Assembly: GCA_022702545.1 (NCBI GenBank)
Contig: JAHRBC010000010.1
Location: 123,004 to 187,003 of the forward strand
Length of the DNA stretch: 64,000 bases
Source of the DNA: Phycomyces nitens
Lineage: Eukaryota; Mucoromycota; Mucoromycetes; Mucorales; Phycomycetaceae
Direction of reading: 5' to 3'
Shown: positions 52,868 to 64,000 of the stretch, one piece after another
Layout of the letters: each line of letters begins with the position of its first letter
Numbering within the stretch: position 1 is the first letter of the stretch
The notes under the pieces: generated by a model
What the model saw: only the letters and a program-made list of their open reading frames with translations
Databases searched by the model: none
What the model was told of the DNA's origin: nothing
Translations under genes and position numbers: made by a program

Positions 52868-54437
52868 ATGGTTTTATTCAGTGTATTAACACCATGATTT
52901 TAGCTTGATTGCCCTATTTTCCCTTCGGAATTCCTGCGATTTATTTTAACCGAATTACAATTATTATTTTACTTACTCTGCGATTACTATCGTATAATAC
53001 ACTTTATACAGGCATTTTGGAAATTCAGGAGTAGGGTTATTCGGTGGATTATTTCAAAGTGGCAGCTTTCATTACTCAAAGTATTGATGTATTTCATTTA
53101 TCTATTAGAGAGCATTAATGCTTTTAAAGGAGAGAAGGGTCCAACTTTGGTTAGCTAAAGGTAAAAAATTATCAGTACTAACTCGAATATCTCTCTTGAT
53201 TCGCAAAATTACATTATCCGTATTAGGTATAGAAGTAGTTTGAATTTCAAGTTGAGTGATTTAGTAATCTATGTTTTCTAATCTATTGAATTACAAAGTT
53301 TTGCTATATATATTTTAGCAACTATTTATAGAGAATCAGGAATCTGCTACAGCAACAGGATTTTTAAATATTTCACTAATTAGATAGATTTATCTTCGAA
53401 AGCTTTAATTCCTATTAGGAAGTAGTCTATTATATGGTTTCACAGAACTAACTGGATTTTGAGGATTATATATGTTATGTTCTACTACAACAACAAATCA
53501 TGCTGCAATTGAGAATTAGTGTACTTGCATTAATGGTTGTAGGTTTACTATTCAAAGTATCAGCAGCTCCATTCCATAATTAGTGGCTCCCAGATGTTTA
53601 TGATGGAGTACCTACAGTAGTAACAACTTGGCTAACAACTGTGCCTAAGATTTCTTTTCTTAGTATTTATCTTCAGAATTTCAAGGATTTACTCAATTAG
53701 ATAATTGGTGAATTCATGGACATATTTACTATTAATTAGTTCTCTATTATCTCTAGTAGTTGGTACGGTAGGAGGATTGGCTCAATATAGAGCATTAAAC
53801 GATTATTAACATTTAGTACAATTTCTCATATTCTTATTATTAGCATTGCTATTAATGAGTGAAGAATCGAAGTTGAATCATTCTTATTCTACATCTAATT
53901 CAATACTCATTAACTAATGTAAATGTATTCTTCATCTTAATTGCCTTTGGATCTATTACGAACTAAAGGAACTATCTCCTTATTCACCAATCAATATATT
54001 AATCAATTAAAAGGTCAATTCCAAACTTCAAATCCTTTACTTGGACTAGAAGTACTAGCTATTTATTTATTCTCCCTATGGCTGGTATTCCCCGCTTGTA
54101 GGATTCTTTGGTAAACAGATGGTTTTATATGCAGCTACTCATAATGGTAATTTCTTCTTAGCTCTAGTAACTTCTTGTAGTGAGTAAGTGTAGTAAGTGC
54201 AGCATTATCTAAGAGTTATTAAAGGATTATCCATTTTGATCCTTTAAATATTACTGAAACAGATTGAAACAAATTTCCTCGAACAATATCGAGAATAACC
54301 TCATTTCAGATATTAACAACTTCAAATAGTTTAGTAATTGCTACAATTACTCTTCTACTTATTTTCTTTATTTTAAATCCATCACCATTATTAAATGAGA
54401 TGTTCACCTACTCACTCTAAATCTATTTTATTGGTAA
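52868..54437 (+). pseudogene. nad2: nad2, S3 copy, frame-broken throughout
   Basis: Recognisable over its whole length. It starts ATGGTTTTATTCAGTG like S2 and ends with the nad2/nad3 overlap. Dozens of short indels, often added GAG, AAA, TTT or GAT. Useful as a second witness of the nad2 start: it lacks the extra T of S2 in ACTCTGC. Confidence 0.85.
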
Positions 54438-54800
54438 TGAGTACATTAACATTCTTTGTCTTATTTATTCCTGTATTAACTCTAGTTTTAATTAGTTGTT
54501 AATCAATTTATTAGCAGTTAATAAACCATACAGTGAAAAAGTATCACCTGCTATGAGTCGCGGATTCCACACCTTTAGGCTTCTCTGTTCAATTCTACCT
54601 AGTGAAAGCTATTCTATTTATCCGTATTCGATCTAGAAGTTCTATTCTTATTCCACATTCGCGGTTTCTTGAAGTTTCTTCAAATGGGGATTCTGAATTA
54701 TAATTATCTTCTTAATTGATTCTAACAATCGGGTTTGATTTATGACGATGGTCTAAAAAGAGCCCTTAAGATTCACTAAAGATCAAGAGGAGGCGCATAA
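54437..54800 (+). pseudogene. nad3: nad3, S3 copy, frame-broken
   Basis: Matches 738-1100 with indels. GACGCACGACAGAAA is missing, so the [14 protein letters not shown] segment is broken. Confidence 0.83.
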
Positions 54801-55314
54801 AAATTCTACTCATTTTTGGCTCGAAAAAGCCGGCCTTCAGCCGGTAGATACTTCGCGCACTAATAAATTAATCTAAATAAAAAATTATTACCACCCCCTG
54901 GAAATCCCCCATATTAGTGTACATTAACATCATATCTTAAACCTTTTATTGGAGTAAATAGATTATAAGATGCATCGGCATAATATAAAAATCAAATGAT
55001 TTTTTATGCCCGGAACAACTCTGAGGCACGTTGCCGTGGTTTGGCCCCCAATCAAACTAGATGAATCCAGATTAATACGCTGGAATAATTTAATAAAGAT
55101 CTACCGATTCATTTATTTTATAAAATTTAGATATTAATTGAATTTAGTTTCACCTTGGCCCGATTTGGAGGGCATAGAATTCGGATCGATCGTGGGGGCC
55201 CATCTAAAGCGAGGGGGAACCCTCGGGGACCCGAGACCACTCGGAGTCTAAAGGTTACTTACAGTATCACCACGAGGAAGGTATTAATTATGACTACCGG
55301 GAGTAGGGATTTAT

Positions 55315-58300
55315 TTATTTTTGATTTTTAAGGTTAGTGTTATTAGGTAATAATAATACTGCCCATAACAGAAGTAGAGAATACTCTTGGATCTTCAATG
55401 AAGAAAATTAGAGTGATAAATAAGATTAAACCACTAAAAAAATATACATTGCATATACGAAGGAATAAATCCTGAATCTAATGATGTAATTTTATTAGAA
55501 GCAGTTCTAAATACATTAACTAACCCATATGGTCCAACTTTAATTCAATAAGCTCTCTATCAAGGATTTTATTAGTTGTATAACCAAAATCTAATAGTTT
55601 ATTTAAAGATTAGATTATTGTATAAATATTGTCGAAGAAATATTTTTTTTTTTTTTTTTTGGTTAAAAGAATCATTGAATTCTCTGCCAAGACTATAGAA
55701 CTAGTTTAGGCAATGTATCGAAAATCCAGTAGACTTTAACAAAAGCACCTACAGAATATAAAAGACTACCAGTTAATGGTAATAATTGGTGATTGAAGTA
55801 GGAAGTCCAAATTCAGTATGTCAACTAGAATAGAATGATTTGGATGAACAAATAAAAGGAATTTATTCCAGGAAATCTGTTCCCATTCCTACAAATCAAA
55901 TCTTTAGATTACATAACCAAAGAAAATACTGAATACTTAACTAATACTACTAATGGAATTGCCCATGATAAGAGATTATGCTTCATGAATAGATTGATAG
56001 TTGAATTTTTGGACCCATTTGGATATCTAAGAAAGTTAAAGTATAAGATCGGATTAGAATACATAGCTGTAAATACTGCAGCTACAGATGCTAACCAGTT
56101 TATACTAAATTACCTGAGAAACTATATTAATGTCCAGTAAACTAATTCAATAATTAAATCTTTAAGAATAGAATCCTGTGCGGTAAGAATGGCAAGAAAG
56201 CCCATTAGACACTTTAAGAGATCAATTACCAAATCATAGAATATGTGAATGAAAATAGAATAAGCTAGAACCACCAAATTTTCTTAAAATCTTGTTCATC
56301 ATTCATTGCATGAACTCTTTAAAAAACAGAACCAGCTGATAAGAATAATAGGGCTTTAAACTATCATGATTTACTAGAGTGGGAATAATGCTACATTATA
56401 TTGAGGAAAGCAAATTCTAATCGAATAAATTAAAAAATTATTTACAATCCAATTCTGTAACAATATATAGAAGGAATGTACCAAATAATCTACGGCCAAA
56501 GGATTTGGAATTTTTCAATTCTTTCTTTGGAATAACAATTCTATATTGATCTTTTGTTTTTACACCACTAAGTTTAAGATATGTTTTGATATTATACTTC
56601 TTTAATAAAACATCTTGGAGGACGTCACATTCTTCCTTTGTAAAATTATCTGTATTTTAAATAATAACTCCTACTTTTGACTTATCCAAAATGTTCCATC
56701 TCCCTGCAACCCAATAAGCAATGGCTAGAGGAAGTAGAAATTTTTCAATGTCAACAGGGATTATTTTAACAGTAGTCTTACCTACTTTCTGATACCATCG
56801 TTTATATAAATCAGGCAAAAAGTAAGGAAGAGTAAGAGTTTGGAATCCCGCTAAACAATTGTTGTATTGTTGAACTTTTGTCTTACTTTCTAATCAATTT
56901 TTTAACGGGGTTGACATTAACAATATCAAAATCTATTGCAAATAATCAAGATGATCTACAAACTCTTTTATTTTTCTGTTAATTTACTTAGCAAAGCATG
57001 TTTACCGTTCATTCTAATGTTTCCATCACCCAAACATCATTCCTGTATTAATCTCATCCAGAAGGAAAGAAAGTTTTCTTTATCTTCTGGAGAAACGCAA
57101 TGACGAAACAATCCTCACAAGAAGGAACAAAAGCTACATAACTTGTGTTTAAAAGATCAGTAAAAAATTGAAGGTTATAAAATCTAGCCTTCACTAAAAT
57201 AATCGATGATAAGTGAGATGGGACTATTTCTTAATTCTCGTTAAACATTTTAACTTTAAGGAAATTCATCATATGTATAAATCTCTGAGTATATATTAAA
57301 AATATACCTGCTAGAATTAATCCCGTCAATGGTAGAGATTGTCACTATTAAGTACTCTATACCTTCTTAGCATTAATATTTATATGTTTTTATTTGACAG
57401 CCTTTTGACCACAAACTAGGAATAGAAGACCTAATTGAGAACGAAGTAAAGTAAGCAATTACTCATTTTAAATATCATTTTGTAACAAATGGCTGCAAAG
57501 AATGCTGTTAAAGCACCTACCTAAGTAATTAGAATTAAAGGAGTAGACCCATACTCTAAAATAGGAGGAAGATCGTAAGAAGTAAAATAAACTCCTGCAG
57601 TTACCATTAACTGCATGAATTAATGCTGAAACTATTGTTGGCAAAATATGTTGATATCCTCTCGTAAAGAAGAGATTATACGCAGTTACTCTCATAACTG
57701 TTCGGACTATATCTTTCATGTAAGATTTTTATTGATTTTATTCATTAAAATCTTTAACTCGGTTAAGACCATCTTCGTTAAAAGTGGTCTTTGTTAACAA
57801 TTTATACACTTTAAACTTTGAATTGAAGTAATCAATCCAATACTTTCACTTTGAAATCTTTAAGAAAGTAAATATTAAAAATAACTAATTACTTTATGTA
57901 ATTTAGATAAATTAACAGTCATATTACTATCCATCATGGCACTTTTAGATAGAGTTACTACCGTCAAACAGGCGGTTCTTAGTCATGAAGCTCAAGTTCA
58001 TTCTTTTGTGATAAAATGTAATCGCACTTGAAACTTTGATATGATTCTGATCGTTTAATAACACTAACCGTCAAAAACATCCTTCTGAGATCTTGGTGGG
58101 GACTCGAAGGAGTCCCCACCCTCGGCATTCGAGCGCGCAGGGAACCTGCGCGCAAAAATCAGAGAATCGAGATAACCAAGCATTATCTAAAAGTTGGATT
58201 ATTATCATTTTGGATTAATTGATTATATCCATTTTATAGGCCTTATTAAAAGCACTCCAATTTTCATAGTTTGAATTGGTTATTTTTTCTCTATACTGTT

Positions 58301-59588
58301 AATAAGTTACCATTGAAGATATGCTTAATTGAGTTTACTAAAATACCTTTTGATCTCTCATAAAATGATGAGTTTTATTGTTCTTATCTTGCTACTCATA
58401 CTTGGGAATGCGCAAAGCGCGCCCCTACCCCGTACATGCCGCGCGCGGGAGCGCGCGGGCTAAACGTACTAGAACCAAATCTAATTCTTTTTTAATATAA
58501 GAATAAGATTTATGCATCAATACTAGATTGAGTTACTTTGAATTCTAAAGTAACCGATTTTTATTAACAAATAAATGACCCGTCACCACTTCAGTGAAAC
58601 CAATAGGCCAGTATTTGGAAATTTGAGTTGAAATTTAATGAATTATCGATATCGATTATTACTTTTAATGTTTTCGGCGTGTATCTGAGGGAGCCCAATA
58701 AAACATTATCATTTGATAACATTTGGTTTCCTGCGGATTGTCCCTACCATCTGAATTTTTCCGAGCAGAGTGGGCCAGATGAGTTTCAGGATGTTCCTAT
58801 AGCGAAATTTAGAGGGAGCCCTATACAAACTCCCATTGCATCGAGAGTAGTATGAAGACGAATTTGAACAGCAGATTTACCCATGAGCTGCTACTTAATA
58901 GGCAAATAGAAATAATAGTAATTACTTCTTCGCACTAATAAATGGAGCTAAGAGGCAATGCTGTAGTAAAGTCACTGAAGTTACCAAAAGGAAATAACCC
59001 ATGAAGACCAATACTGAAACCCCAGTCACACTACTCTCTATTCATAACTTCAAAAGCAATTGCTTAACTTTTATTAGCTTGTAAGTCAGTAAACCAGAGT
59101 TAATTAATGGCAGGTAAAGATGAAATACCTACCCTAACCGATAAACATTATCGAGAGATAATTATCTTTCCTGTTACAAGCATTAACGATGAAGAATGTG
59201 AACATTATTTGATCAGACTATGAGAAGAATCTTTGATTATGAATCCTCGCTCATATAACCAACAGAATAATATATATACTTTAGCGCAATTGTGCAATAA
59301 GTACAGGTAATATAACTTTATTGATACTGATAAACTATCGTAAATAAATCCCCATGATACTAATAAAGAATTCTGAGATCAATCCAGACTCATTAATTTA
59401 ATAGAAACTGGTGATTGACATAATCCTAAAAAAAATAATGAAAGCTACTAGAAAACTATGTAGAACCGTTAAAACTAAGAGAAGCCTACAAGTAGTGAAA
59501 TGACTTACCTGTTCTACCTACTTTTCTTCCTAAAAATCAGCTGCAGTAGCTGATAATAGAGGTAGTGTAAGAATAGCTAAAAATACAT
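55315..59588 (-). pseudogene. nad5: nad5 with both introns, S3 copy, frame-broken
   Basis: Exon bounds by match are 59588-58829, 57641-57408 and 56410-55315. The LAGLIDADG genes (about 57050-56440 and 58820-57722) and DHE-A and DHE-B are recognisable. A run of 18 Ts at 55643-55660 replaces the TTTTTGG of S1. At the exon 1/intron border S3 reads GTATAGGGCTCC, like S2 and unlike S1. Confidence 0.83.
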
Positions 59589-59850
59589 TATGATTTAACC
59601 TCTTAATCTATAAGTAATGCAACTAAATTCCTAGTCCAATAACTCTTTCCGCTCCTGCAATTGCAATAATATAAATACCATAAAGTTTGACCTAAAATAT
59701 CATCAAAACTAAAGGAACTTAAGATAATTAATAGCGTAATAATAATAGCATGAATTTCGATGGAGATCAACATTAAGGATAATATTTTTCGGTTAAGAAC
59801 AAATCCTAAAATCCCAGTTTGTTAGGAATAATACCATCGGATAAATTCAT
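59588..59850 (-). pseudogene. nad4L: nad4L, S3 copy, frame-broken
   Basis: Matches 5690-5956 with several indels, the largest a missing block at the C-terminal end (RGSIAIKS region). Confidence 0.8.
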
Positions 59851-61655
59851 TATGTTTATTTATAGTTAACTTTATAATCGTAATGCACCCTTTTATTTTC
59901 ATTTTGTTTTCAGCCTTAAATTTTATAGCCCAGCCGGATTGATAAGAAATTGGGTATACGCAAGGCATGTCAAGACAAAAATGACTTAAATTTTTAAATC
60001 AAAGTAAGACACATTTCACAAAAAAATACCTGCCCCCGGCCGGTGGCCGATTTACGCCCTGGCCGGGGATTTTATCCCGAAAAAAATTCATTAAATTAAC
60101 AATCTCAGGATATTTATTTACTTTTATCTATTTCTACTCCAAAGTAAAATTTAGGCAGGGGCAGAGCCCCCATTTTGTTTTAATTGGCCGAGGAGTGAGC
60201 AAGCGTTGTTCCAGAAATAAACCCCAGCCGTAGTCCAATAAACACGCCGCTGTGGGACTCCTAAATACAACTGGCCAAGGTTAGGCCTGAGGAATCATCC
60301 GGATTTATAGCCAGGTCCTCCACATTTCTCAGTCCGGTGTGATGGTGAGCGCCTGGATTTGAAGCGCCTGGGCTGAGGCGCCTGGATATGAGCGCCTGGG
60401 TTGAAAGCGCCTGGAAGGAGACAAAATTGGGATCTTACGGGTTTTCGGGGACCACTTCCTATATTAATTCGCTTTATAAACAACTCGGAGATTCGACTCA
60501 TTCCCAAGTTCTGAAACCGCGATCTGCAGCTCTAATGTTGAAAGCGAGGAAGCTTTGCGAAAGCGCTTCCCGAGGCCGAGGCCCCCCACGGCGGCGTGGG
60601 GCCCCCTCAGCTAGCACGATCGTCCACCTAAATCAATGCTATTGTACCAATGCGGAAACGAACTCTCTACTGATAACTGACCGAGACCCCGAGGGGGTCC
60701 GGGGAGTATAGGACTCTTCTGACGCTTGCGCAAACTACTAATCCACTTATAGATGACAATTTCGGCTTATTATTCATCTTTTTTAACGATAATTTTTTAT
60801 TCTCTTCAAATTCCTGCTGATTTAAACTCTTTCAAAGCCCCCGCGCCAAGGCGCGGGAGGATGCTTGAATAGGGGGCGGACATAGTTTTTATTTCAAATT
60901 TTTGCGCGTGGCGAGACGGATTGGTTGTCTTACTGAGTTAATCTTTATTTCCATCCTATAGTGTCTTCTCTAAAAACACTACTTCAAATGATCCCCGGGA
61001 GAAAAGCATCGAGTTGAATTCTATTAATGAATCAAGAAGTATTAGTAAATTTAGGTTTTAACCCCTTCTAAAATTCTTTGATTTTGATAATTTTAGAAAC
61101 AAATTATGATTGGAAAAAGAATTGAATCTAAAAATATTTTTTAAGAATTATATAATTATGGAGACTAATGGAGTACTAGTATTACTGAGAATGTTAAATA
61201 TTTTTTAGTCGCGTCCTAATAAATTATTTTTAGAATTCCAATGAGTTAATTAGTGGAAGACATGTATATGTTTATCTAGACAATTACTTTGTTACTAATA
61301 AAAAATTTGATCCTAAAGAAAATGCTTTGATTTTATTGAATTTAAGATGGAGTTAGAATCATTAAAATATAACTTAAAGGATTAGGTGATACAATCCTAT
61401 ATTGAATTCCTTTATAAACCAACTCGTATTTCAGCCATCCATCCGGAAGTTGGCAGTCGACCCTTTATCTAAGAGTGGGGAAGGTAATTAATTTAATTTT
61501 AGCCCCCGAGAGTCGGGTTCACCCCACGTACCTGTGAAGGGTACCAGGGGCGCCCCTGCCGGAAAGTAGAATTTGTTCCAAAATTGGTTAATCCCCCTAA
61601 ATCTTTTAATTGAACCCCGGGCCACAGCCATCCGCCCAGGGAAGTTAAATTTAAT
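59851..61655. other. spacer and gene remnant, S3 copy of 5957-7713
   Basis: The 13-bp array (about 60345-60415), the double hairpins (60520-60612), DHE-C (about 60835-60890, second hairpin cut short) and the unrecognised remnant (about 60905-61435) are present but eroded. Confidence 0.6.
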
Positions 61656-61732
61656 TGTTCTGGGGAGGAATTGGAACCTCCTCACCGTACGATTTTCAGT
61701 CGTACCGCTCTACCATTTAAGCTACCAAAAAC
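61656..61732 (-). tRNA. trnF: tRNA-Phe, S3 copy with inserted bases
   Basis: Anticodon arm ACGATTTTCAGTCGT is kept, with added bases in the T arm (ATTGGAACC) and beside the anticodon stem. Confidence 0.7.
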
Positions 61733-62211
61733 TGATTCATTTCTTTTAATGTCCTCCCCGAAGGTAAGGTTCCCAATTGGGCTCCCTCGACTGCGACGTC
61801 GTTGAAATAATACGATCTCTGCAAAGTCGGATTGCCCTCTAGCCGAAGTCGAGACTGACCCCGGAGTGAGTCCCCTCGGGGCCTGAGATTTTAACAAACT
61901 TTGCTTCCGCTAGGACCAGCTAACAAACTGGCAGGGACGGGACCATCCCCAAGGAAAGTGAGTCGAAGCTGAATTCTATACTGTGGAACTCCAGGAGGGA
62001 ATGAACACTACCGGGATTGCGTGGAGTCCGAGGGGCGGCTACGCCGTGCCCCGCAATACCCCGAAGGAGGGGGGGCAACCATTGAAACGCAGCTTCGGGA
62101 AACTTTTAAATATTAAGCCGATTTAGATAATCACTATATAAATGGGAACCGGGGCGAGGCGATATTATGCCACACGCCCCGAGGTCCCATTATATAATAA
62201 TGTATAGAATA
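61733..62211. other. spacer, S3 copy of 7786-8231
   Basis: Recognisable but eroded GC hairpins and 47-nt repeat. No gene seen. Confidence 0.5.
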
Positions 62212-62290
62212 TCAGGTTGGTAAGTTTGAGGGCTTACATGGCCTATTTTACTCCCAGGAAGTAAATGCGACCAGATTAGGCTACAGCCTG
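62212..62290 (-). tRNA. trnP: tRNA-Pro, S3 copy, corrupted
   Basis: Acceptor CAGGTTG is kept, but the T arm (TTTGAGGGCTTACATGG) and anticodon loop (CCCAGGAAG) carry insertions. Confidence 0.65.
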
Positions 62291-62750
62291 ATTATAAAAA
62301 TGTTATAATAACGCTCAAGCTAATATTCGACGAGGCCGGCTAGCCCCGAGGGTGAGAGGGGGCCGGAGGCCCCCGAAAGCCCCGGCTCCGGAGGAGGCGG
62401 CTTTGCCGCTCCCCCTTAAGTTAGATGGCCGGGGCCCTTAATCCCGAGGCTCATTCGACCCCAATTGGAGAGAAGTTTTAACCAAACTTAGCCGCTAGGG
62501 CCAGTTTTAACACAAACTTAGGGGCTCCCGCGGGTTTCGGGGGACCCGCCCCCCCCTTCTCATCACAGGCTGTCGGGAAGAGAAGAGGAAGTAGGCTTAA
62601 TGGGAATAAAGCTATTATACTCATTTTTGGGCCATCAGGGCCCCCGGAATTTTTCATTTATTTCAAAACTTCGGGGGCCACCTCGGGCCGGGCGTAGCCC
62701 ACGCCCGTCGCAAGGACCCCGCACGCTCTGCGTGCGGGGATTTGCAGGAT
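62291..62750. other. spacer, S3 copy of 8306-8752
   Basis: Eroded GC hairpins and 47-nt repeat. No gene seen. Confidence 0.5.
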
Positions 62751-62823
62751 TGGAGTTACCGAGACTCGGAACTCCTAGTCGTATGCAAGCAAACGAGCCC
62801 TACTACCATTTAAGGGATAACCC
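62751..62823 (-). tRNA. trnA: tRNA-Ala, S3 copy, corrupted
   Basis: Acceptor 3' side and anticodon region are recognisable, with indels in the T arm and anticodon loop (TATGCAAGCAAACG). Confidence 0.65.
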
Positions 62824-63574
62824 TGTTGAACTGATTACTTATATTAATTTAACCCGGTACAGAATGTACACTTTTTGATTAAAAGGTCGTCCCGATGGGG
62901 CTTGCCCCATCGAGGACTCTCCCCGCCCCGGCTCTGGGGGGAAGAGGCTACATAAAATTAGTCCGTAACCCCAATATATGGACTCCTCGGGGGCGCGGAG
63001 CGCCCCTCATTGCCACGGGCCCGTACCCCGTGGTCGAAGGCCTTCGGCCACCCTCGGGCTATTAGAATTTAATTTTATAAAAATAAATAAATTGATTTTT
63101 ACTTTGACCGGGCCCCCCATTTACTTTTTTTAATATTAAGTACCCTAAGGCCGAGGGGGCCCCACGCTGCCCGTGGGGCCCCTCGGCCCCGGAAAGCGCT
63201 TCGGCGCTTTCCGGAGCTACACCTTAACTTGCAGTGGTGGTGCCCCGATGTGGAGTCGATTCCGAAATGAAAGGTAAGATCGATTTCAATAATACCATTT
63301 CCTGGAGGCCCATTGCGCGCAAAGTTTCAGGTCGTCTCCGACCCAGAATACAGGAACTGGGGGCGAGCCCAAGGGCCGAGGATGGGACCCCCGGTCCCGG
63401 AGTCCAATTTTGGTCTGGCAAAAAGATTATCTTGACATCCGCCGAGGCTTCACTCTCAGCGAGCCCCCCTCAAAAAAATACCCTCCCCCCGAAAGGGGAG
63501 TGCCCCCAAGGCCAGACGGTAGAAAGGGCATCCGACCGGTCCCGGAGGTGCAAATATTAATGAAACATTATAAT
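62824..63574. other. spacer, S3 copy of 8825-9564
   Basis: Eroded GC-rich spacer with the AT module at about 63062-63108. No gene seen. Confidence 0.5.
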
Positions 63575-63653
63575 GCTGTTATAAGTTCAGATAGTAGAAC
63601 GGTAAACTATTAGTAATTTTTATGAATAGAGGTTCGATTCTCTCTTAACGGCT
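63575..63653 (+). tRNA. trnN: tRNA-Asn, S3 copy, corrupted
   Basis: Acceptor GCTGTTA/TAACGGC is kept; the D arm, anticodon arm (AACTATTAGTAATTT) and T arm carry insertions. Confidence 0.65.
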
Positions 63654-64000
63654 ATATTTATTTATTGAGTTCCGGCCGGGGCGCGCTAATAATCGCGCGC
63701 CCAAAGTGGCTGCGCCCGAGACCATAAGGACGGAATTGGGGCCCATCACATCTAATTTGTTCAAAATATTTTTGAATTAAAAGGAAAGTACCTGTCATTT
63801 AATACCACTTAATAATCGCTTAGTTTAATTATTTCAATATTAAACAACTCTTTACCCGAACGGAGCATAGTTATCTCCGTTCCCCGCAATTGCTTGTCTC
63901 TGCTATTATAGTCCGGAACAAGCAAAAAGAATTTATAAAAAAGTGGAGTTACATCCGGCCGGGCGAAGTAAAAATAGATTTATTTATTTTTATCAAATTT
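63654..64000. other. spacer, S3 copy of the region before nad6
   Basis: Matches 9636-9960 with indels. The window ends before nad6 would be reached. Confidence 0.5.

Noticed and set aside
52868..59850. S3 gene copies as genuine diverged paralogues
   Set aside because: The differences are mostly random indels spread over coding and non-coding sequence alike; see the finding on S3.

Overview
The window is fungal mitochondrial DNA. The evidence is a set of AT-rich nad genes with group I introns and LAGLIDADG or GIY-YIG homing endonuclease genes (HEGs), a mitochondrial large-subunit rRNA, organellar tRNAs, cox1 and cox2 ends, and the usual fungal one-base overlaps of nad2/nad3 and nad4L/nad5. 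All Trp codons checked are TGG, so the sequence does not decide the genetic code. The proteins look most like those of Basidiomycota or early-diverging filamentous fungi. Complex I genes exclude Saccharomyces-type yeasts. A finer placement cannot be supported here.

Layout: the window holds one stretch of mtDNA three times in alternating orientation. Segment S1 (1 to about 23995, forward) reads nad2 3' part, nad3, nad5 and nad4L (reverse), trnF, trnP, trnA (reverse), trnN, nad6, nad1, trnT, trnQ, rnl, cox2 (reverse). Segment S2 (about 24006-50252) is the reverse complement of S1, and runs on into the nad2 start, trnE and the last cox1 exon. Segment S3 (about 50468-64000) turns again and repeats cox1, trnE, nad2, nad3, nad5, nad4L and the tRNA cluster. 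Junction J1 (cox2 introns) has a spacer of about 0.93 kb; J2 (last cox1 intron) has one of about 0.21 kb. S1 is nearly error free, S2 has scattered one-base indels mostly at homopolymers and GC hairpins, and S3 is full of indels in every gene, tRNA and spacer alike. This fits fold-back long reads or a badly polished contig better than three evolved paralogues. A linear hairpin-ended or inverted-concatemer molecule remains possible.

Genes: the proteins are respiratory-chain subunits (complex I: nad1, nad2, nad3, nad4L, nad5, nad6; complex IV: cox1, cox2). nad1 has three introns, nad5 two, nad6 one, rnl one, and cox2 at least two. tRNAs seen are Phe, Pro, Ala, Asn, Thr, Gln and Glu.

The most interesting biology is a population of GC-rich double-hairpin elements (DHEs) of 63 or 66 nt. 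They lie in spacers and, in frame, inside HEG reading frames, with short target duplications. One identical copy sits at two loci. Several sit in the loop of a pre-existing short inverted repeat, and the spacer between their two hairpins often carries the target word, inverted or direct. Spacers also hold a reverse-transcriptase-like fragment, a split unrecognised gene, a 5 x 13-bp tandem repeat and AT-core/GC-stem modules.
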